A stretch of DNA of 64,000 nucleotides, taken from the NCBI RefSeq assembly GCF_003253565.1, contig NZ_QKUF01000001.1:62001-126000 (forward strand), written 5' to 3'. The notes under the pieces were generated by a model. That model was not told the DNA's origin, ran no database searches, and saw nothing but the letters and a program-made list of their open reading frames with translations. Shown here piece by piece: positions 58,233-64,000 of the stretch. Position 1 is the stretch's first letter. Each line of letters starts with the position of its first letter. This DNA comes from Thermosporothrix hazakensis. GTDB taxonomy: Bacteria; Chloroflexota; Ktedonobacteria; Ktedonobacterales; Ktedonobacteraceae. The position numbers and the translations under genes were made by a program.

Positions 58233-60278
58233 TCACCCCTGCAACTCCTCCCATTCCGCAGCAGGAGCAGCGCGCGCTAGCTCCACCTCACGCCAGATAT
58301 GGTCAAGCAACGCCTGCGCCTCCTGTTCATGAGCAAGGGCGTGATGAAAAGGAAAGAAGGCGCGATCCTCGCTGTGGCGATGAATCCAGCGGCTAATAAT
58401 ATTGATCTGATCCACCTCGGCCTGACCGACTTGCGCGGGCGGCTCACCCAGGGCCTCGGCCCGCCGCAACAGCTCGCGCAACGCCTCTTTCATCCTCTGC
58501 TCATCATGTTCCACACGACGCTGCTCGACAAGCCTGCCATGCCGGATGAGAAAGATCTCATTACACTGTTCTTCGGCGGAAGGATACACGATAAAGAGAT
58601 TATTCGCCTCAACCGCGCCGGTAATCAGCCGCTGACCAATCAGCACCTCGTCGGCGCTCCGTATCGCGTCACGCAGCCAGGCAGCCCGCTCAAAGTTGAG
58701 CTGTTGCGCGGCCTCAAACATCTGGCGGCGCAAGCGCTCTATCAGGTCCTCACGTTCGCCACCCAGAAAGGCGCAAACCTGTTCAATTATTTTACGATAC
58801 TCAGTAGGATCTACGCCACCCCGACAGGGACCCGGGCAGCGCCCCAGATGTAACCGCAAACAGGGCTCCGTTGCTTTTCCCTGTGGCGGCAGACTGCGGG
58901 TGCAGGTACGAATCGGAAAGATCTTCTGTATCAGCTCAATTGTGGCGTCCACCATGCGGCGACTCCGAAAGGGACCGAAATAACGTGCACCATCAGCGGC
59001 AATCTCACGGGTAGCGTAGACGCGGGGGAAGGTATGCTGCACATCGATCTTAATAAAGGGATAGAGCTCATAATTCCGCAACTGCACATTGTACATCGGC
59101 TGCAACTCTTTAATCAGCCGGGATTCCAGCAGTAACGCTTCCAGTTCGGAGCCAAGCACCCTGATCTCAATATCGCGAACACGCTGAAGCAGGCCGTCCA
59201 GCTTCCGCACATAGCCAAGCGGCTGACTGTAGTACGAGGCAAGACGATCCTTCAGGCTTTTGGCCTTCCCGACATAGATCACCTGTTGATGCTCGTCTTT
59301 CATCAGGTAGACGCCGGGACGTGCCGGGAAATTGCGCTTCCAGGCGGGATTCAAAAACAGGCTCCCATTCGGGCGAGTCAGCGCGACTACGCTGCTATCA
59401 GCTCGCCAGCCCTTGCCCTTCTTCGGCTTTGCACTGGTAATATCGCCGTCCCAGGCAACCGGCAATTGAAGGCGCAGGCGGAGCTGTCCAAGCGTCATGA
59501 TGCCTTGCTGCCGAGCCCGCTCAAGCAGCAGGCGAAAGACCTCGGCGGTTGCTCGGGCATCGCCCATTGCCCGGTGACGCTGTCCAGCAGGAATGGCAGG
59601 AATCTGGAGATGTTGCACCACCATATCCAGCTTAAAGCGCTTGAGATCGGGCACCAGCCGCCGAGCGAGCGGAATAGTATCAAAGCCATCTGGCTCAAAG
59701 GTCTGGCCGAGCCGCATGGCCTCCTGAGAGAGGAAATTGAGGTCAAAACTCAGGTTGTGCCCGACCAGCACCGCCCCCTCGGCAAACCGCATAAATTCGG
59801 GCATGACCGTTTCAGCTCCGGGCGCATCGGCCAGCATATCGGGCGTGATACCAGTAAACTTCACAATAAAGGGCGGGATGCTTCGCCGGGGATGGACGAG
59901 CGAGTGAAACGATTCAAGCATCTGCCCGGCCCTCATGCGGACAGCCGCCAGCTCAATAATCCGATCAGAGGCAGGGCGTAACCCGGTCGTTTCGGTATCT
60001 ACCACCACAAATTCGACCTCTTCCAGCGGGAGCGACTCTTTGCGCCATGCAGTCAGGCACCAGCGCACTCCCTCATCAGTGTCGTCAAGCCGCTCAAATA
60101 GCGTGGACTCGCTTAACGTTTGTTGCAACACCGAGGCCCAGACTCTGGCAACACCGTTCTCAGTACTGAAAAGCTGCTGAATCAGCTCCTCTTCCGCGAC
60201 CGGCTCACCAGCGTTTTCAAGCAATGCATGCGCACGCCGCAACAGGCCCCCATGTAATGGAGCCTCCTCCTGACTCAC
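58233..60278 (-). CDS. DEDDh exonuclease fused to a UvrC-like GIY-YIG nuclease
   Basis: A 681-aa nuclease. The N-terminal ~85 residues are uncharacterised. A DnaQ-type exonuclease follows (VVVDTETTG; VGHNLSFDLNFL; HRAMGDARATAEVF). Then comes a GIY-YIG domain (RPGVYLMKDEHQQVIYVGKAKSLKDRL), a segment resembling UvrC after the catalytic domain, and a UvrB-interacting UVR motif (LRRQMFEAAQQLNFERAAWLRD). The UvrC RNase-H-like second nuclease domain is absent. This matches known DEDD-exonuclease/Cho-like proteins thought to act in repair. The GTG at 60278 has AAAGGAGG 6 nt upstream. Confidence 0.9.
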   Translation of the reverse strand: MSQEEAPLHGGLLRRAHALLENAGEPVAEEELIQQLFSTENGVARVWASVLQQTLSESTLFERLDDTDEGVRWCLTAWRKESLPLEEVEFVVVDTETTGLRPASDRIIELAAVRMRAGQMLESFHSLVHPRRSIPPFIVKFTGITPDMLADAPGAETVMPEFMRFAEGAVLVGHNLSFDLNFLSQEAMRLGQTFEPDGFDTIPLARRLVPDLKRFKLDMVVQHLQIPAIPAGQRHRAMGDARATAEVFRLLLERARQQGIMTLGQLRLRLQLPVAWDGDITSAKPKKGKGWRADSSVVALTRPNGSLFLNPAWKRNFPARPGVYLMKDEHQQVIYVGKAKSLKDRLASYYSQPLGYVRKLDGLLQRVRDIEIRVLGSELEALLLESRLIKELQPMYNVQLRNYELYPFIKIDVQHTFPRVYATREIAADGARYFGPFRSRRMVDATIELIQKIFPIRTCTRSLPPQGKATEPCLRLHLGRCPGPCRGGVDPTEYRKIIEQVCAFLGGEREDLIERLRRQMFEAAQQLNFERAAWLRDAIRSADEVLIGQRLITGAVEANNLFIVYPSAEEQCNEIFLIRHGRLVEQRRVEHDEQRMKEALRELLRRAEALGEPPAQVGQAEVDQINIISRWIHRHSEDRAFFPFHHALAHEQEAQALLDHIWREVELARAAPAAEWEELQG

Positions 60279-60448
60279 GGAGCGCCTCCTTTCCCACCTG
60301 TACGAGGTATTTTTCTAGATCATGTGTACGAGAAGCATAACATGACCCGTTCCTTTTGGCAAGGAGCTGCCAAACGCCCTCAGCACGCTTTTTCAGCATG
60401 AAACAGAGCGCTAAATAGGCCATTATGAGGGACTTAACGGTCTATAGC

Positions 60449-60457
60449 TGCTATAAT
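60449..60457 (+). promoter_or_regulatory. Extended -10 promoter of rnhC
   Basis: TGC-TATAAT (-10 hexamer 60452-60457) with no clear -35, about 36 nt before the ATG at 60493. Confidence 0.6.
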
Positions 60458-60492
60458 GGGAGAGAAAAAGAGACAGGGAGAAGCTCAGCCCC

Positions 60493-61446
60493 ATGCCGGA
60501 GATCACGCAACTGAAGAAAAGGCTCAGCCAGCTCATTCAAGCGAAGGGCTGGCTGATTGAGAGCGAACGACCGCTTCAGAACGGCTATCAATATCTCATC
60601 AACGATGGAACCACTTCTGTTGCTGTCACGCTCTACCCCAACGGGAACATGCTGATCCAGGGGAAAGAGAGCCCGTTAAAAGATGCGCTCATGGCATGGA
60701 AAACGGCACGCCCTGCAACGCGAACACATAAAACGGCACCTCAAGCAACGCTCTTTCCGGTTGAGGCTACTCCTGTACCGGCTCCGAGAACAGGAGTGGC
60801 GCGGATCGGTAGCGACGAATCGGGCAAAGGTGACTATTATGGCCCGCTTGTGGTCGCGGCTGTGGCGGTTGACCCGAAGCGCGAAGAGCAACTGCTAGCG
60901 CTCGGAGTCCGTGATAGCAAGCGGCTGACAGATGAGACGATTCTACCAATGGCAACCAGGATCAGCGAGATCTGCGCGGGTCAGGTATGTGTGGAACGCT
61001 ACATGCCAGCAACCTATAACGAGCTCTATAGCAGGGTAGGAAACCTGAACACGCTGCTTGCGGACGTGCATGTGCTGCTGATCTCTCGCTTGCAGGTCGC
61101 AACCAACTATCAGCTTGCCGTTATCGATCAATTCGCAGATCGGAGCGTGCTCAAGCGAGCGTTCGTCAAAACACACTGTGACATCTCGTTTGACCTGCGC
61201 CCACGGGCCGAAGATGATGTCGCCGTTGCGGCAGCCTCTATTCTTGCCCGCGCCGGGTTCGTGCAGGGCCTGCGCCGTCTCGCCGCACAATATGGGCTCA
61301 CCTTTCCCAAAGGAAGCTCAGATCCACGAATCGTGACTGTAGGCCGTGCCCTGGTACAACGCGAGGGGCCCGAAGTGCTGAAGCTGGTCGCCAAGTACCA
61401 CTTCAAAAATACCGAGGAGATCTTGCGTGGCTCAACGAACCCGTGA
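60493..61446 (+). CDS. rnhC: Ribonuclease HIII
   Basis: Cleaves the RNA strand of RNA-DNA hybrids. It is 317 aa. The N-terminal TBP-like substrate-binding domain (~residues 1-90) marks the HIII type. The catalytic domain starts at RIGSDESGKGDYYGPLVVAAV (Asp and Glu ligands), continues with GVRDSKRLTD and ends with RAEDDVAVAAASILARAGF. GGGAGAAG lies ~11 nt before the ATG at 60493. Confidence 0.92.
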   Translation: MPEITQLKKRLSQLIQAKGWLIESERPLQNGYQYLINDGTTSVAVTLYPNGNMLIQGKESPLKDALMAWKTARPATRTHKTAPQATLFPVEATPVPAPRTGVARIGSDESGKGDYYGPLVVAAVAVDPKREEQLLALGVRDSKRLTDETILPMATRISEICAGQVCVERYMPATYNELYSRVGNLNTLLADVHVLLISRLQVATNYQLAVIDQFADRSVLKRAFVKTHCDISFDLRPRAEDDVAVAAASILARAGFVQGLRRLAAQYGLTFPKGSSDPRIVTVGRALVQREGPEVLKLVAKYHFKNTEEILRGSTNP

Positions 61447-61633
61447 GGAGAATCGTTTGACAAGAAAGCCCCTTGTGAACAAAGCAAGACAGGCCGGCAG
61501 ATTGTAGAATGACGATCATCGTATTTTTCTCTTCACCAAATGCAGTACAATAAGAAAATCTTCAACTCATCGCCTTTATTGATAGAATGGAACATCCGGT
61601 TGCCGCAGGAGGAAAGGAGCAACAACAGATCTT

Positions 61634-62509
61634 ATGTCTTTTTGTGGTCAATGTGGACTCTTACTCCCTCCACACGTCGATAAATGCCCACGCTGTGGGG
61701 AACCAGTCCCCGCTAACGTCCAAACAGAAACCTATGCTTCCGACGATGCGACCATAGTGCATGCACCACCTGTTCAGGTTCCGCCACAGGAACATAATGC
61801 CGCAACCTATGTCTCATCTCCCGGGCAGGGTTATCCCTCGACAACACATCAGCCCATCGATGGCTATCCCGGTACGCCACAGTATCCAGCGCAACCGCCT
61901 TATCCAAGCCTGGAAACGGTGGCCCCATCTACCTATACAACGCAGGCACCGCCGCCACGCAAGAGCAATACAGGCGCAATTATTCTCGTTCTTCTGGTCG
62001 TGGTTGTCACCCTTGTTGGAACCACGCTCTTCTTTATCGCGAATGCGGGCGGCTTCAAGCAGGCCCCACCACCAGTGCCGACAACCGCGCAAACCGAACC
62101 GACCCAGGCTCCAACCGAAGAGGCAACCCGGGCCCCATCGCCCACACCCAGCCCGACACCGGGCACCAATGAGGCCATTACCCAGGGGAGCCATATCGTT
62201 GAACAGTATTTTGCGTATATCAATATGAAGGATTACCGCTCAGCATACAATTTGTGGTATAACCCGCGCGACAAGTATGAGGACTTCGCAAAAGGGTTCA
62301 AGCATACCGTGCGGGATGATGTAACGATCGTCTCCGTTGAGCCCCAATCGCCAGAGGTGGCAAAGGTCAACATCACGCTTGTAGCCCATCAGGATAAGGG
62401 AAAACCTCACTCCTACGATGGTTTTTACCTCGTTCAGAAAATAGCCGACAGTGATTGGCGCATTGTAAACGCACAGCTCAATCAGACGGACGGCGACGAG
62501 GAAGACTGA
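61634..62509 (+). CDS. Zinc-ribbon membrane protein with extracytoplasmic NTF2-like domain
   Basis: A 291-aa protein. The N-terminal zinc ribbon has CGQC and CPRC (residues ~4-22). A Pro/Gln/Tyr-rich linker (~residues 30-110) leads to one membrane helix (IILVLLVVVVTLVGTTLFFI). A Pro/Thr-rich outer spacer follows (TEPTQAPTEEATRAPSPTPS), then a ~110-residue domain starting HIVEQYFAYINMKDYRSAYNLW that looks like an NTF2/DUF4878-type fold. Probably a surface sensor or scaffold; role unknown. AAAGGAG lies ~13 nt before the ATG. A terminator follows. Confidence 0.78.
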   Translation: MSFCGQCGLLLPPHVDKCPRCGEPVPANVQTETYASDDATIVHAPPVQVPPQEHNAATYVSSPGQGYPSTTHQPIDGYPGTPQYPAQPPYPSLETVAPSTYTTQAPPPRKSNTGAIILVLLVVVVTLVGTTLFFIANAGGFKQAPPPVPTTAQTEPTQAPTEEATRAPSPTPSPTPGTNEAITQGSHIVEQYFAYINMKDYRSAYNLWYNPRDKYEDFAKGFKHTVRDDVTIVSVEPQSPEVAKVNITLVAHQDKGKPHSYDGFYLVQKIADSDWRIVNAQLNQTDGDEED

Positions 62510-62516
62510 CAGGCAG

Positions 62517-62550
62517 GCCGCCCGAAGGGATCGGGCGGCTTGACTTTTTC
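62517..62550 (+). terminator. Terminator after the zinc-ribbon membrane protein gene
   Basis: Nine-bp stem GCCGCCCGA / TCGGGCGGC (62517-62525 and 62531-62539), followed by TTGACTTTTT. Confidence 0.88.
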
Positions 62551-62781
62551 CTCGCTCACCGCTTATACTCTACTCACTATTCCTCATATTCTTAAAAAGG
62601 AGCACAGGCCAGAGTGGGAGACACGACAAGCCGCTAATCGTTCGATACGCCGAAACGATGCAGGAGCGCTTGCCTTTCTTATTCGTACTCCCATGCCTTT
62701 TTTGCTCACCCTGAAACAAAACATCCTCCCTCCGCTTCGGCGTGTCCACTCTCATTTCTCTTGTTAAAGGAGTTTCTTTTC

Positions 62782-63654
62782 ATGCTACAGACAGGATTAC
62801 AGGGGAAAGTCGCCCTCATTACGGGCGGCAATCATGGGATCGGAGCTGCCACGGCCCGGGCACTGGCCGCTGAAGGGTGCCATGTCCTGATAAACTACCT
62901 GCGGTTGCCGTTGCAAGGCATAACCGAGAACGACTACCTGGCGCAGATACAAACCGAAACGCCGGGAATTGCCCTCTATAATCGCAAACGCCGGGCCGAT
63001 GCCGCCAATGTAGTTCAGGAAATTCGGACACAGGGAGGCAAGGCAGACGCCATTGAAGCCGACCTGGCTGATCCCGCCACCATTCCCATGCTCTTTGAGG
63101 AGGCCGAAAAGCGCTTCGGTACGGTTGATATTCTCGTCAATAACGCCGATCACTGTGAGCAGGATACGTTTCTTGCACAGCCCGGACTGGCAGCCGACGG
63201 TTTCCCGAACGCCACCATCACGGCAGCGCTGCATGACAGCCATTTCGCCGTGAATAGCCGCGCCGTCGCCCTGCTGATGGCCGAATTCGCCAGCCGTCAT
63301 ATCGCTGCCCGCAAACAATGGGGCCGCATTATCAACATCAGCACTGATGGAGCACCGGGCTTTGCCGGAGAGGTCTCCTATGGCGCGAGCAAGGCAGCCC
63401 TTGAATCGTACAGCCGAGCCGCCGCGCAAGAGCTTGGACCCTATGGCATCACGGTCAATATCGTCTCGCCCGGGCCCATTCAAACTGGCTGGATCAGCCC
63501 CCAGCAGGTCGCGGAGATCTCCCGCGTGACGCCGCTCAGGCGTGTGGGACAGCCCGATGATATCGCAGACGTGATCGTCTTTCTGGCCTCCGAGCAGGCA
63601 CGCTGGCTTACCGGCCAACTGCTCTCGGTTAGTGGTGGGCTTCGGATGCCCTGA
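62782..63654 (+). CDS. Short-chain dehydrogenase/reductase (SDR) with an insertion
   Basis: A 290-aa NAD(P) oxidoreductase. It has the TGGNHGIGAA cofactor motif, the DILVNNA segment, catalytic Ser in INISTDG and YGASK (Tyr-x3-Lys), then SPGPIQTGW and a C-terminal SGGLRMP. About 30 extra residues (from LPLQGITENDYL to YNRKRRADA) follow the second strand, so it is longer than the common ~250-aa type. AAAGGAG lies 9 nt before the ATG at 62782. Substrate unknown. The next acetyltransferase gene begins 14 nt downstream. Confidence 0.9.
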   Translation: MLQTGLQGKVALITGGNHGIGAATARALAAEGCHVLINYLRLPLQGITENDYLAQIQTETPGIALYNRKRRADAANVVQEIRTQGGKADAIEADLADPATIPMLFEEAEKRFGTVDILVNNADHCEQDTFLAQPGLAADGFPNATITAALHDSHFAVNSRAVALLMAEFASRHIAARKQWGRIINISTDGAPGFAGEVSYGASKAALESYSRAAAQELGPYGITVNIVSPGPIQTGWISPQQVAEISRVTPLRRVGQPDDIADVIVFLASEQARWLTGQLLSVSGGLRMP

Positions 63655-63668
63655 AGGAGAACACAACG

Positions 63669-64000
63669 ATGGCTATTCAGATACGTATGATTCGCCCGGA
63701 GGACGCCGCGTCCTTTCTTCAGCTCTGTCACCAGCTCGACCAGGAAACCCGCTTTATGCTGCTAGAGCCCGGAGAGCGCACCCAGACCGTCGAGCAACAA
63801 CGCCGCCAGCTCGAAGAGCTACAGGCCAATCAGGCTATTTTTGTTGCAGTAGATGGAGACCGCTTGATAGGGTATGTCAGCGCGACCGGAGCCCATTTCC
63901 GCCGGATACGCCACAAAGCCTACCTTGTCGCAGGTATCCTGCAAGCCTATACCGGGCAGGGTATCGGCACCCGGCTGTTTCAAGCAGTGGAAGCATGGGC
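63669..64000 (+). CDS. GNAT-family N-acetyltransferase (3' end outside window)
   Basis: Partial gene, 110 codons visible. It starts MAIQIRMIRPEDAASFLQLC, a GNAT first strand-helix. The acetyl-CoA loop LQAYTGQGIGTRLFQAVEAW (Q-x-x-G-x-G) is the last segment before the window ends. AAGGAG lies 9 nt before the ATG. It is probably co-transcribed with the SDR gene. Substrate unknown. Confidence 0.85.
   Translation, partial: MAIQIRMIRPEDAASFLQLCHQLDQETRFMLLEPGERTQTVEQQRRQLEELQANQAIFVAVDGDRLIGYVSATGAHFRRIRHKAYLVAGILQAYTGQGIGTRLFQAVEAW

Noticed and set aside
1..64000. CRISPR arrays, prophage or intact insertion sequences
   Set aside because: No regularly spaced repeats, phage structural genes, integrases or transposases were found.

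Overview
The window is one 64-kb stretch of ordinary bacterial chromosome, densely packed with genes on both strands. I see no phage, plasmid, CRISPR array or intact insertion sequence. GC content is moderately high. The gene content fits a Chloroflexota bacterium, possibly Ktedonobacteria: a class II (B12-dependent) ribonucleotide reductase, a fused gamma-alpha 2-oxoacid:ferredoxin oxidoreductase, a DUF4032 kinase-like protein, a protealysin-inhibitor homologue and an infC gene that appears to start with ATT. This placement is inference from protein character, not a measured phylogeny.

Layout. 1-9.2 kb: the end of korA and korB, a zinc-type oxidoreductase, an acetyltransferase, an OmpR-type two-component pair and a kinase-like DUF4032 protein. 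9.3-14.3 kb (minus strand): recA with its own promoter and a LexA-like box, then the unit SRP RNA (ffs)-dnaX-ybaB-recR. 14.4-26.8 kb: mixed housekeeping genes (mtnP, tyrS, infC, a C-terminal processing protease, Hsp20, a YyaL/DUF255 protein, an SGNH lipoprotein, an AAC(3)-like acetyltransferase and a rhamnose mutarotase). 26.8-38 kb: genes for leucine and branched-chain acid breakdown in two diverging blocks. On the minus strand, glmU-CorC/CNNM-HMG-CoA lyase. On the plus strand, mccB-corA-methylglutaconyl-CoA hydratase-like-mccA-3-hydroxyisobutyrate dehydrogenase. tRNA-Gln(TTG) lies between the blocks. 38-41.8 kb (minus): a site-2 protease, an unusual Nramp-like transporter and cinA. 42.1-46.8 kb: nrdJ, carrying two inteins and preceded by a pair of NrdR boxes. 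47-53.8 kb: a Usp-like protein, a DsbA-like protein, an aminotransferase, larE with a cysteine desulfurase, a MocA-like nucleotidyltransferase, a TPR protein and a PAP2-like protein. 54-57 kb: a single gene encoding a complete ABC exporter fused to an aminoglycoside-phosphotransferase-like kinase domain, preceded by a hairpin and an 11-codon leader ORF. 57-64 kb: tmk, dcd, a DnaQ/UvrC-like nuclease, RNase HIII, a zinc-ribbon membrane protein, an SDR and an acetyltransferase cut by the window edge.

Working together: nrdJ, dcd and tmk supply deoxynucleotides. MccA, MccB, the crotonase-family hydratase and HMG-CoA lyase can form the lower leucine pathway. SRP RNA, dnaX, ybaB and recR form a conserved replication/repair unit. 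The strongest candidate for something undescribed is the ABC exporter-phosphotransferase fusion with its possible attenuator. Next are the two inteins placed directly in front of nrdJ redox/catalytic cysteines, and the structured, unassigned region upstream of glmU.
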